NCBI RefSeq assembly: GCF_035917675.1
Contig: NZ_CP109104.1
Span: 4,526,001 to 4,590,000 of the forward strand
From: Streptomyces sp. NBC_01775
Lineage (GTDB): Bacteria; Actinomycetota; Actinomycetes; Streptomycetales; Streptomycetaceae
Direction: 5' to 3'
Length of the DNA: 64,000 nucleotides
The translations under genes were made by a program, and so were the position numbers. Shown here one piece after another: positions 43,613 through 51,970 of this stretch. Every line of letters starts with the position of its first letter. Position 1 is the first letter of the stretch. The notes under the pieces are model-generated. The model saw only the letters and a list, made by a program, of their open reading frames with translations, was not told the DNA's origin and ran no database searches.

Positions 43613-44560
43613 ATGGACTGGACGAGCGCGCAGCTCCGCTCCCTGGTGGAGCTCACCCGGCGCGGCACCGTCACCGCCGTCGCCGAGGCACTCGGCTACA
43701 CGCCCGGCGGGGTCTCCCAGCAGATCGCCGCGCTGGAGCGGGCCACCGGTGTCGAGCTGCTGCGGCGAGCGGGACGGCGGGTCGAACTCACCGACGCGGG
43801 GCGCACGTTGGCCGCGCACGCCGAACGCATGCTCGCGACCGGGACCGAGGCGGTCGAGGCGCTGGAGCGGGAGCGGGGAGAGGTGGCCGGGGTGCTGCGC
43901 GTGGGCCTGTTCGCCACGGCCGCCGCCGAGATCCTGCCGCAGGCGCTGCGCCGCGTGCGCACGCTCCACCCCCGGCTGGATGTGCACAGCCGGGACATGG
44001 ACGTGGACGAGGTCTACGACGCGGTCGCGGGCGGCGGAGTCGATCTGGCGCTCGGCCTGGACTACCCGGACGTGCCCATTCCGCGCGATCCCGCGCTCAC
44101 CCTCACCCGGCTCCACCGCGAACGGTTCGCGCTGGCGGTGCCGCACGGCGCCCTGCCCGAGCACCGGTCGGTGGCGCTGGCCGCCACCCGCGAGCTGGGC
44201 TGGATCCTTCCCGCCGCCGACAGCTACTACGGCCGCGCGGTGCGCACCGCCTGCCGCAGGGCGGGGCTGGAGCCGGACGTACGGCACGTCGTCACCGACA
44301 CGGCCGCCACGCTGGCGCTGGTCGAGGCGGGCATCGGCGTCACCACCGTCACCGGCCTCATGCTGCGGCTGCGCGCCTCCCGCTTCGACGTCCGGCGGCT
44401 GCGCGAGACGGTGGAGCGGCACGTGGTGGTCGTCACGCGGACGACGGCCCGGGACCGGCCCAGCGTCGCGGCGTTCGTGGAGGTGCTGCGCGAGGGCGCG
44501 GAGCCGGCATCGGAGCCGGCGGTCTCAGAGCTTTCGGGGCCTGCGGCCCCGGAGATGTAG
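43613..44560 (+). CDS. LysR-family transcriptional regulator
   Basis: 315 aa. N-terminal HTH MDWTSAQLRSLVELTRRGTVTAVAEALGYTPGGVSQQIAALERATGV in the usual arrangement (key part: TAVAEALGYTPGGVSQQIAAL), linker helix to about residue 85, and a periplasmic-binding-like effector domain. It is divergent from the DAO-ALDH7 genes and upstream of, and co-directional with, the betaine genes, so it may control either side; LysR proteins usually regulate the divergent neighbour. The effector is unknown. Confidence 0.92.
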   Translation: MDWTSAQLRSLVELTRRGTVTAVAEALGYTPGGVSQQIAALERATGVELLRRAGRRVELTDAGRTLAAHAERMLATGTEAVEALERERGEVAGVLRVGLFATAAAEILPQALRRVRTLHPRLDVHSRDMDVDEVYDAVAGGGVDLALGLDYPDVPIPRDPALTLTRLHRERFALAVPHGALPEHRSVALAATRELGWILPAADSYYGRAVRTACRRAGLEPDVRHVVTDTAATLALVEAGIGVTTVTGLMLRLRASRFDVRRLRETVERHVVVVTRTTARDRPSVAAFVEVLREGAEPASEPAVSELSGPAAPEM

Positions 44561-44673
44561 CCCCCGGCGGGGGCGGGCTCGGAGGCGGCGGCCCGGAGAC
44601 GGTGCAGCCGGGTTCGTGGCCGCCCGGCGTGGCCGCCCGGCGTGCTTACCGCCTGTCCGGCGGACCCTTCTGT

Positions 44674-44775
44674 CGCCCTCCTTCTTGGTCCTGAGCAGGG
44701 GCTGCCCCCGCCAGTGCTTCGCAGACCGCGGGTGTGTGGGGGCTGGTCGCGCAGTTCCCCGCGCCCCTTCGGGCG
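44674..44775 (-). repeat. Streptomyces-type intergenic repeat, copy 3 (full length, inverted)
   Basis: Inverted relative to copy 2, with the same module order: GAAGGGGCGCGGGGAACTGC, CTGCGAAGCAC, GGGGCAGCCCCTGCTCAG. It fills much of the 368-bp gap between the LysR and betaine-aldehyde dehydrogenase genes. A CTGTCCGGCGG motif lies just outside it (44653-44663) and also near copy 2 (40100-40110). The rest of the gap contains no gene. Confidence 0.88.
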
Positions 44776-44928
44776 CCTTGGCGCCGTCCCGGCGCCCAGG
44801 GGCACCGGATTGGCCCATCGGTGCCGATTATCGCCCCCTGGCCGCCCCCACCCGGTGCGCCCCTTGGCCAGCGGCAGCGCCCTGCGCGATGTTGGCGCCC
44901 GGTCAAGACGGAGCGAGGGAGACGGGCG

Positions 44929-46395
44929 ATGGCGGAGCTGTTCATCGACGGGGAGTGGCGGCAGGCCGCGGCGGGCGGGCGGCGGGACGTGATCAACCCC
45001 TTCGACGCCTCCGTGGTCACCACCGTCGACGAGGCGGACGACACCGACGTCGACCTGGCCGTCCGCGCTGCCAGGCGGGCCTTCGACCGGGCCGACTGGT
45101 CCGGCGCCCCCACCCGCGACCGCGCCGACGTCCTCCACCGGGTGCATGACCTGCTCCTCCGCGACCGGGAGGAGATCGCCCATACCGAGACCCTCGACAC
45201 CGGCAAGACCCTGACCGAGGCCCGCATCGACATCGAGGACGTCGCGAACGCCTTCCGCTACTTCGCCGAACTCGCGGGCAAGGACGGCGGCCGGGTCGTG
45301 GACGTGGGCCCCGACGTCCTCAGCCGGGTCGTCCACCACCCGGTGGGTGTGTGCGCCCTCATCGCACCGTGGAACTACCCGCTGCTCCAGGCGTCCTGGA
45401 AGGTGGCCCCCGCCCTCGCCGCGGGCAACACCTTCGTCCTCAAGCCGAGTGAGACCACCCCGCTGTCCACGGTCGCCATGATCCGCATCATCGCGGAGGC
45501 CGGAGCGCCGTCCGGCGTCGCCAACCTCGTCCTCGGCTCGGGGACGACGGTAGGCGCCGCGATGACCACACACCCCGAGGTGGACCTGGTCTCCTTCACC
45601 GGTGGCCTGTCGACCGGGCGGAAGATCATGGAGAGCGTCGCGCCCGGCGTCAAGAACCTCGCCCTGGAGCTGGGCGGCAAGAACCCCAACGTGGTCTTCG
45701 ACGACGCCGACTTCGCCGCAGCCCTCGACTACGCGCTGGACGCCGCGTTCCTCCACTCCGGCCAGGTGTGCTCGGCCGGGTCGCGGCTGCTCGTCCAGGA
45801 GGGCATCCACGACGAGTTCGTCGCCGGTCTTGGCGCGCGGGCCGCCGCCATCCGGCTCGGCAGCGGCCTCGAACCGCTCACCGAGAGCGGCCCGCTCAGC
45901 TCCGCCGAGCACCGGGCGAAGGTCGAGAGCTATCTGGAGGTCGCCCGCGAGGAGGGGGCCCGGCTGGTCACGGGCGGGCGGCGGCCCGACGACCCCGAAC
46001 TGGCGGACGGTTTCTTCCTGCTGCCGACCGTCTACGCCGACTGCGACCGCTCCATGCGCATCGTGCAGGAGGAGGTGTTCGGACCGGTCGTCACCGTCGA
46101 GCGGTTCCGCACCGAGGACGAGGCCGTGGAACTGGCCAACGACACCCGCTACGGGCTGGCGGGCGGCGTGTGGACCAGCGACGCGAGCCGCGCCCAGCGG
46201 GTCGCGAACCGGCTGCGGCACGGCACCGTGTGGATCAACGACTTCCACCCGTACGTACCGCAGGCCGAGTGGGGCGGCTTCGGCCGCTCCGGCATCGGCC
46301 GCGAGCTGGGGCCGACCGGGCTGCGCGAATACCAGGAGGCCAAGCACATCTACCAGAACCTCAGACCGGCCCCCTCCGGCTGGTTCAAGGGCTGA
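44929..46395 (+). CDS. betB: Betaine-aldehyde dehydrogenase-like aldehyde dehydrogenase
   Basis: 488 aa. The NAD-binding motif FTGGLSTGRKIM near residue 224, catalytic Glu247 in LELGGKN and Cys281 in GQVCSAGSR are present. The start MAELFIDGEWRQ and C-terminus KHIYQNLRP fit BADHs, which oxidise betaine aldehyde to glycine betaine, an osmoprotectant. It precedes the choline-oxidase-like gene by 30 bp and an APC permease overlaps that gene, forming a choline uptake/oxidation operon. The ATG follows GAGGGAGA by 8 nt; longer upstream frames run through intergenic repeat copy 3. Confidence 0.87.
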   Translation: MAELFIDGEWRQAAAGGRRDVINPFDASVVTTVDEADDTDVDLAVRAARRAFDRADWSGAPTRDRADVLHRVHDLLLRDREEIAHTETLDTGKTLTEARIDIEDVANAFRYFAELAGKDGGRVVDVGPDVLSRVVHHPVGVCALIAPWNYPLLQASWKVAPALAAGNTFVLKPSETTPLSTVAMIRIIAEAGAPSGVANLVLGSGTTVGAAMTTHPEVDLVSFTGGLSTGRKIMESVAPGVKNLALELGGKNPNVVFDDADFAAALDYALDAAFLHSGQVCSAGSRLLVQEGIHDEFVAGLGARAAAIRLGSGLEPLTESGPLSSAEHRAKVESYLEVAREEGARLVTGGRRPDDPELADGFFLLPTVYADCDRSMRIVQEEVFGPVVTVERFRTEDEAVELANDTRYGLAGGVWTSDASRAQRVANRLRHGTVWINDFHPYVPQAEWGGFGRSGIGRELGPTGLREYQEAKHIYQNLRPAPSGWFKG

Positions 46396-46424
46396 GCGGG
46401 GCGAGCGCGGTGGAAGGGACGAGC

Positions 46425-47984
46425 ATGAACGAGCCCGACGCGGGCGGCTACGACTACGTCATCGTCGGCGGCGGCACCGCGGGCTCCGTGCTGGCGGCCC
46501 GGCTGACCGAGGACCCGGACTGCCGCGTGTGCGTCATCGAGGGCGGACCCAGCGACGTCGGCGACGAGAACGTGCTGCGGCTGCGCAACTGGATCAACCT
46601 GCTGGAGAGCGGATACGACTACGGCTACACCACCACCGAACAGCCCCGCGGCAACTCCCACATCGTCCACTCCCGCGCCCGGGTGCTGGGCGGCTGCTCC
46701 TCGCACAACACGCTCATCAGCTTCCTCCCCTTCCCCGAGGACCTCGACGAGTGGGTGGCGATGGGCTGCGCGGGCTGGGACCCCGTCACCGTACTGCCGT
46801 ACCGCAAGCGCCTGAAGAACACCATCGTCCCCGTCGGCGAGGACGACCGTAATCCCATCGCCCAGGACTTCGTGACCGCCGCGGCCGACGCGCTGCACGT
46901 CCCCGTCATCGAGGACTTCAACCGCCGCCCCTTCCCCGACGGCGCCGGGTTCTTCTCCCTCGCCTACGATCCGGCGACGGGCCACCGCTCCTCCGCCTCC
47001 GTCGCCTACCTCCACCCCGTTCTGGAGCGGCCCAACCTGACGCTGAAGCTGGAGACCTGGGCGTACAAGCTGCTGCCCGACGAGGCGGGGCGGCTCACGC
47101 GGGTCGAGGTGCGGTACGCGGACGGCTCCACGGGCACCGTGCGCGCGGAGCGCGAACTGCTGCTGTGCGCGGGGGCCGTGGACACGCCCCGGCTGCTGCT
47201 GCTCTCCGGCATCGGCCCCGCCGACCAGCTCCGCGCGCTCGGCATCGACGTCCGCGCCGACCTGCCAGGGGTGGGGGAGAACCTGCTCGACCACCCCGAG
47301 TCGGTGATCATCTGGGAGACGCACGGGCCGCTGCCGCCGAACTCCGCGATGGACTCCGACGCCGGGCTGTTCGTGCGCCGCGACACCAGCCAGCCCCGGC
47401 CCGACCTGATGTTCCACTTCTACCAGGTGCCGTTCACCGTCAACACCGAGCGCCTCGGCTACCCCACGCCCCCCTACGGCGTGTGCATGACGCCCAACGT
47501 GCCGCGCGCCCGCTCCGTCGGGCGGATGTGGCTGCGCAGCGCCGACCCCGCCGAGCATCCGGCCCTGGACTTCCGCTACTTCACCGACCCGGAGGGTCAC
47601 GACGAACGCACCATCGTCGACGGGCTGCGCCTCGCCCGCGAGGTGGCGAACACCGCACCGCTGCGCGACTGGCTGCGGCGCGAGGTGGCACCGGGGCCCA
47701 AGCTCCGGTCGGACGAGGAACTGTCGGAGTACGGGCGGCGCGCCGCGCACACCGTCTACCACCCGGCGGGCACCTGCCGCATGGGCGCCGCCGACGATCC
47801 GCGGGCCGTGGTGGACCCCCTGCTGCGGCTGCGCGGACAGGAGGGGGTGCGGATCGTGGACGCGTCGGTCTTCCCGAGCATGCCCTCCATCAACCCCATG
47901 GTGACCGTGCTGCTCACCGCCGAACGCGCCACCGACCTGATCACTGGACGGCCGGGCCCCGAGCCCGAGGGAAGTGAGCGCTGA
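46425..47984 (+). CDS. GMC oxidoreductase, choline oxidase-like
   Basis: 519 aa. The FAD motif YDYVIVGGGTAGSVLAARL is at residues 9-27. The GGCSSHN motif places His94 where Arthrobacter choline oxidase carries covalent FAD (His99). His446 in HTVYHPAG and Asn490 in INPMVTV correspond to the active-site pair His466/Asn510 with identical spacing of 44. These choline-oxidase features, not choline dehydrogenase's, suggest an O2-using enzyme. The substrate is inferred from the adjacent BADH gene. ATG at 46425 after GGAAGGGA. Confidence 0.83.
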   Translation: MNEPDAGGYDYVIVGGGTAGSVLAARLTEDPDCRVCVIEGGPSDVGDENVLRLRNWINLLESGYDYGYTTTEQPRGNSHIVHSRARVLGGCSSHNTLISFLPFPEDLDEWVAMGCAGWDPVTVLPYRKRLKNTIVPVGEDDRNPIAQDFVTAAADALHVPVIEDFNRRPFPDGAGFFSLAYDPATGHRSSASVAYLHPVLERPNLTLKLETWAYKLLPDEAGRLTRVEVRYADGSTGTVRAERELLLCAGAVDTPRLLLLSGIGPADQLRALGIDVRADLPGVGENLLDHPESVIIWETHGPLPPNSAMDSDAGLFVRRDTSQPRPDLMFHFYQVPFTVNTERLGYPTPPYGVCMTPNVPRARSVGRMWLRSADPAEHPALDFRYFTDPEGHDERTIVDGLRLAREVANTAPLRDWLRREVAPGPKLRSDEELSEYGRRAAHTVYHPAGTCRMGAADDPRAVVDPLLRLRGQEGVRIVDASVFPSMPSINPMVTVLLTAERATDLITGRPGPEPEGSER

Positions 47985-49507
47985 TGACACAGGCCGAGGC
48001 CGCCGCGTCCGGCGGCAACTCCGGGGGCAACTCCGGCAGCTCCGGGGGGAACTCCGGGGGGAACTCCGGCGGGAACGGGACTCCCGGGTCGGAGTTCCGC
48101 AAGGAGATGGGCCCCTGGGCGAACTTCGCCCTCGGCTTCACCTACCTCTCACCCGTGGTGAGCACCTACACCCTCTTCGGCTCGGCCCTCGCCGAGGGCG
48201 GGCCGCCGATGATCTGGGCGTTCCTGCTGGCCGGCTGCGGGCAGTTCCTGGTCGCGCTCGTCTTCGGCGAGATCGTCGCCCAGTACCCCATCGCGGGCGG
48301 GGTCTACCCGTGGGCGCGGCGGCTGTGGGGTCAGCGGTGGGCGTGGATGACGGGCTGGGTCTACATGTGGGCGCTGCTGGTGACGATCACCAGCGTCGCG
48401 TACGGCGCGGGCCCCTACATCGCCATCCTGTTCGGCTTCGACTCGAACGTACACACCACCGTGCTCTGCACCGTCGTCCTGATCTTCGTCTCCGCCCTCA
48501 TCAACTTCGCCGGTACGAAGGCGCTGTCGCTCGCGGCCGTCATCGGCTTCAGCGCGGAGCTGGTCGGCGCCCTCATCGTCGGCATCTACCTCCTGGTCAC
48601 CCACCGCGCGCACGGCCTCGGCGTCATCTTCGACACCTACGGCACCAGCGGGAACGGTTCGTACCTCCCCGTCTTCCTGGCCGCCGCCATCATCGGCTTC
48701 TACCAGTACTACGGCTTCGAGGCGTGCGGTGACACGGCCGAGGAGGTGGAGCACCCCGGGCTCGTCATCCCCAAGGCGATGCGCCGCACCATCTACGTCG
48801 GCGGCGCCGCGGCCACCTTCACCTGCGGGTCGCTGCTGCTGTCCGTCACCGACTACAACGCGGTGATCTCCGGCAAGGACCCCAACCCGGTAGTCCACCT
48901 GCTCTTCGACGCGATGGGCGAGGTCGGGGCGCGGCTGGTGATGGCCGTCGTCCTCATCTCCTTCCTCTCGTGCACCATCAGCCTCCAGGCCGCCGCCGGA
49001 CGCCTCATCTACTCCTACGCACGCGACCGCATGGTCGTCGGCCACCGGTTGCTGCGCCGCTTCTCCCGCAAGCGGGCCGTCCCCGAGGTGGCCCTGCTGG
49101 TGGCCGCCGTCATCCCCGGCCTGATCGCCTTCGGCTCGCTGATCTCCGCCGACGCCCTCACCAAGATCGTGTCGTTCGCGATCCTCGGCATCTACGCCTC
49201 GTTCCAGATGGTCGTCCTCGCCGCACTGCGGGCCCGGCTGAAGGGCTGGCGCGCGACCGGGGAGTTCACGCTCGGCCGCTGGGGGCTGCTGGTCAACAGC
49301 GCGGCACTCGCCTACGGCATCTTCGCCATCGTCAACATCTGCTGGGCCCGCACCCCCGAGGAGCCCTGGTACTCCAACTACATCGTGCTGCTGTGCGGCG
49401 CGGTCGTCCTGGTGACGGGGCTGCTGTACATGTTCACCACCCACCACTACGGGCGCGGCGACGCGCCCTCGGGAGACGCCGTTCCCGACGGGTCCGGCGC
49501 GGGGTGA
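47984..49507 (+). CDS. APC-superfamily amino acid/choline permease
   Basis: 507 aa, about twelve hydrophobic helices. The hydrophilic N-terminus (residues 9-35) is a Gly/Asn/Ser repeat (GGNSGGNSG units) encoded by short tandem repeats. The first helix region WANFALGFTYLSPVVSTYTLFG and EIVAQYPIAGGVYPWARRLWG are typical of amino-acid/choline (HNM1/GABA-type) permeases. The ATG overlaps the previous stop by 1 nt (TGATG), so it is translationally coupled to the choline oxidase-like gene; substrate choline or a related amine is inferred from context. Confidence 0.88.
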   Translation: MTQAEAAASGGNSGGNSGSSGGNSGGNSGGNGTPGSEFRKEMGPWANFALGFTYLSPVVSTYTLFGSALAEGGPPMIWAFLLAGCGQFLVALVFGEIVAQYPIAGGVYPWARRLWGQRWAWMTGWVYMWALLVTITSVAYGAGPYIAILFGFDSNVHTTVLCTVVLIFVSALINFAGTKALSLAAVIGFSAELVGALIVGIYLLVTHRAHGLGVIFDTYGTSGNGSYLPVFLAAAIIGFYQYYGFEACGDTAEEVEHPGLVIPKAMRRTIYVGGAAATFTCGSLLLSVTDYNAVISGKDPNPVVHLLFDAMGEVGARLVMAVVLISFLSCTISLQAAAGRLIYSYARDRMVVGHRLLRRFSRKRAVPEVALLVAAVIPGLIAFGSLISADALTKIVSFAILGIYASFQMVVLAALRARLKGWRATGEFTLGRWGLLVNSAALAYGIFAIVNICWARTPEEPWYSNYIVLLCGAVVLVTGLLYMFTTHHYGRGDAPSGDAVPDGSGAG

Positions 49508-49705
49508 CTTCGGTGGCCCATGCCGCCGGCACCTCGCGGCCTTCGGCCCGGAGCATTTCCGTACTTCTCCGGTAAATATGGCCCCCCACCCACCGTCACC
49601 CCGCTTCGGTATCCGGTCCGGGAGCGGCGGCTGAATCCGCTTCACCGCGCATCAGCAACGGCGCACCCGGACCCACCGGCGATCAGCTGACCTGACCGAA
49701 ACGGC

Positions 49706-50047
49706 CTAGCAGTTCAGGTAGGCGACGTAGATCCATACGCCGGTCCGGCCGCCCCACAGGTCGCCGAAGATCCAGTCTCCGGTCCGCCCGCGGTAGTTGA
49801 GCTTCTGCCCCCGGTTCACCTGACCCAGTACCGGATAGCTGTTGCCCGGGCCACCGCGGAAGTTGACGCCGTTGTCGTTGACGGTGCAGACGCGCTGGAC
49901 CTTGGACGCCTGCGTGGCGGCGGGAGCCGCCGGAGCGGCCTGAGAGCTGGTGTTGGGTGCGGCCGTCGCCACTGTGCTGCCGGTTAGAGCGATGACGGCT
50001 GTGGCGCCGAGTACTGCTGCGGACATGACGCGAGGCATACGGGCCAT
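49706..50047 (-). CDS. Secreted SH3b-domain protein
   Basis: 113 aa. A Sec signal peptide (MARMPRVMSAAVLGATAVIAL, cleavage near residue 30, VATAA) and an Ala/Pro/Gln linker precede an SH3b domain with VNFRGGPGNSYPVLGQVNRGQKLNYRGR and the closing GVWIYVAYLNC. Cys54 and Cys113 likely form a disulfide. Bacterial SH3b domains bind peptidoglycan or proteins; this would be an extracellular binding module without a catalytic domain. The ATG follows AAGGAG by 8 nt. Confidence 0.85.
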   Translation of the reverse strand: MARMPRVMSAAVLGATAVIALTGSTVATAAPNTSSQAAPAAPAATQASKVQRVCTVNDNGVNFRGGPGNSYPVLGQVNRGQKLNYRGRTGDWIFGDLWGGRTGVWIYVAYLNC

Positions 50048-50347
50048 GGTGGTACTCCTTCGTGAACGGGACTTACCTGTCGGGTCGGTCGACTCCTGAC
50101 CGCGCCCCATGAGGGGACCAGAAGCTTCCGTTCACAGAACGTAGTTACGGCATGCCCTCAATACGGCCGTATTCGCTCTAAACCACCCTTCGGTGTGCCT
50201 GGGCGGCGCAGCACAGAGTCCTCACGAAATGACCGCCACTGGCGGGGAACGCGTCCCGCGCGGGGATGGTGGGGCGCCCGGGGCCGCTTGCCCGCGCCTG
50301 TGCACGTGCCCGTGTCCGCGCCTGTGCCTGTGCCCGTGCCCGCAGGA
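50048..50347. other. Region between the SH3b and SLOG-like genes
   Basis: No gene. It carries a short hairpin-prone stretch, a 14-bp palindrome at 50160, and a run of GTGCCCGTG-type simple repeats at 50293-50342 (gtgcc/cgcctgtg units). Confidence 0.5.
50160..50173. promoter_or_regulatory. Perfect 14-bp palindrome AATACGGCCGTATT
   Basis: Fully self-complementary, 113 bp upstream of the SH3b gene start. It sits in a locally AT-richer patch, as expected of an operator, but I know no matching regulator. Could also be an upstream site of a promoter for the SH3b gene. Confidence 0.45.
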
Positions 50348-50797
50348 CTAGGTCGGGACGATGAGCCGGGGCTTGTTCTGCTGCGCGGTGTAGTCGAGGG
50401 TCAGCCAGGTGCCGGACTTGCGGCTCTCGCCGACCGGGAAGCCGATGGTGAGGGTGGAGCGGTCCACCATCCAGCGGTTACGGGCCAGATAGGCGGCGTC
50501 GTCCAGCGGCTCGGCCCCCAGCTCGACGATCTCCGTAACGCGTTCCCTGGCCCGGTCGACCGCCAGCCGGGCCTCGTACGGCTGCTGCTCCAGCGTCCCC
50601 GGCACCACGACCGTGATCCACGCCCGCGTCTCGGCCGCCAGCCACTCCAGCGCGAGGCTGTCGATTCCGCGCGCCCCGCCCAGATGGAAGTGGCCGTCGT
50701 GCGCGAAGGGGGCGAGATGGTCGGCGAAGAGCTTCGCGTAGTGCTCCCGGCCCTGATGCCCGGTCGTACGGCTCCCCGTAACGGTCACCCCACGCAT
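50348..50797 (-). CDS. SLOG/DprA-like Rossmann protein
   Basis: 149 aa. The N-terminal MRGVTVTGSRTTG and the glycine-rich GGARGIDSLALEWLAAET (40-57), then a variable segment and RSGTWLTLDYTAQQNKPRL at the end, fit the SLOG superfamily, which includes DprA and nucleotide or NAD sensors in stress and defence. No helicase or other DprA domain is attached, so competence is unlikely. The role is open: small-molecule or nucleotide binding. The ATG at 50797 has GGAG 9 nt upstream; starts at 50812 or 50857 are possible. Confidence 0.72.
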   Translation of the reverse strand: MRGVTVTGSRTTGHQGREHYAKLFADHLAPFAHDGHFHLGGARGIDSLALEWLAAETRAWITVVVPGTLEQQPYEARLAVDRARERVTEIVELGAEPLDDAAYLARNRWMVDRSTLTIGFPVGESRKSGTWLTLDYTAQQNKPRLIVPT

Positions 50798-50948
50798 CGT
50801 GCGCGACTCCATGTCCTGAAGCGATGGATCATGCAGCGACTCTGTGCCATGAATCATCCCATCCGTGTCACTACCGCAAGCATCTTCGCATGGGACCCCT
50901 CACCGGGCCCCGGATGCGGGTGCGGACGTCCCGGCGCAAGGTGGAGAT

Positions 50949-51167
50949 ATGGCGCCGATCATCGTGCATCCCCCCAGCGCGACCGGCGGACGCCGTGTCC
51001 GCGCCGACGGCCAGATCCTCGGCCTGGCCCACAACGTCAACGACGTACTCGAACTGCTGCGCAAGGCGGGCCTCGACCCCGACGGGATCGACCTCGACGG
51101 CCCCCTGATCGACTGGCGCGGCGGCGGCTCCTACGTCTGGGGGCCGCGGCCCGACGAGGAGGGGTAG
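50949..51167 (+). CDS. Conserved small protein (72 aa)
   Basis: Begins MAPIIVHPPSATGGRRVRAD and contains LGLAHNVNDVLELLRKAGLDPDGIDLDGPLIDWRGGGSYVWGP. It looks like a small alpha/beta protein without membrane or signal features. I recall close relatives in streptomycetes, but no function. Ribosome site GGTGGAG directly before the ATG. Divergent from the SLOG-like gene (151 bp apart), so the two may share a promoter region. Confidence 0.72.
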   Translation: MAPIIVHPPSATGGRRVRADGQILGLAHNVNDVLELLRKAGLDPDGIDLDGPLIDWRGGGSYVWGPRPDEEG

Positions 51168-51235
51168 GGGGACCGGCTTGACCTGAACGACTGCCTCGCC
51201 CCGCACGACCGGACGCCCCGGACGCCCCGACGGCC

Positions 51236-51267
51236 GAGGGCCCCGTTCCGACAACGGGCGAGCCCTC
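51236..51267. terminator. Bidirectional terminator
   Basis: A 12-bp stem with a 3-nt bulge: GAGGGC and CCCGTT pair with GCCCTC and AACGGG around a 5-nt loop. It lies between the small protein gene and the convergent response-regulator gene. Confidence 0.75.
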
Positions 51268-51286
51268 GCTCCTCAAGGCCGGGCAC

Positions 51287-51970
51287 TCACTCCTCGGGGG
51301 CGGGCGGCGGGTTTTCCACGAAGCGGAGCACCGCCTGGACTCGGCGATGGGTGGCGGTGGTTCGGGGGATATCCAGTTTGTCGAAGATGGCGGCTGTGTG
51401 CTTTTCGACGGCGCGTTGGGTGATGCGCATGCGGTCGGCGATGGCCGCGTTGGTGAGGCCCTCGGCCATGAACGTGAGGGTCTCGTGCTCGCGGGCGGTT
51501 AGGTCGGAGAGGGAAGGGCCCGTGCGCAGGAGGCGGGAGATGACGTCGGGGTCCAGCGCGGTACCGCCGGCGACCACGCGGTGGAGGGCCTCGACGAAGT
51601 CGTCGACGTCCAGGACGCGGTCCTTCAGGAGATAGCCGATACCCGCCGGGCCGCTCGCGAGCAGGGTGTGCGCGTAGCTCGTCTCGATGTACTGGGAGAA
51701 CAGGAGGATGCCCAGCTCCGGGTGGCGGCTGCGGAGTTCGGCGGCGGCGCGCAGGCCCTCGTCGCGGTGGGTGGGCGGCATGCGGATGTCGGCGACGACG
51801 GCGTCGGGGCGGGTGTGCTCGACCGCCTCCAGCAGCGCTTCGGGGTCGCCGACCGCCGCGAGCACCTGCACGTCGCGGTCGGTGAGCAGCCCCACCAGGC
51901 CCTCCCGTACGACGACGGCGTCCTCGGCGATCACCACACGCAGCGGCGACCTATCACGCGCATCAGTCAA
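51287..51970 (-). CDS. Two-component response regulator, NarL/LuxR type
   Basis: 227 aa. Receiver with acidic VIAEDAV near residue 13, phosphoacceptor Asp61 in VADIRMP, and Lys in YLLKDRVLD. The C-terminal HTH has LTAREHETLTFMAEGLTNAAIADRM and QRAVEKHTAAIFDKL. It overlaps the kinase gene by 8 nt and starts with TTG at 51970, an uncommon start that suggests translation depends on coupling to the kinase. Last gene of an ABC transporter-permease-kinase-regulator operon. Confidence 0.91.
   Translation of the reverse strand: MTDARDRSPLRVVIAEDAVVVREGLVGLLTDRDVQVLAAVGDPEALLEAVEHTRPDAVVADIRMPPTHRDEGLRAAAELRSRHPELGILLFSQYIETSYAHTLLASGPAGIGYLLKDRVLDVDDFVEALHRVVAGGTALDPDVISRLLRTGPSLSDLTAREHETLTFMAEGLTNAAIADRMRITQRAVEKHTAAIFDKLDIPRTTATHRRVQAVLRFVENPPPAPEE

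Noticed and set aside
43358..44422. Minus-strand frame antisense to the LysR gene
   Set aside because: The LysR HTH and effector domains on the plus strand are clear; the antisense frame is low-complexity shadow.
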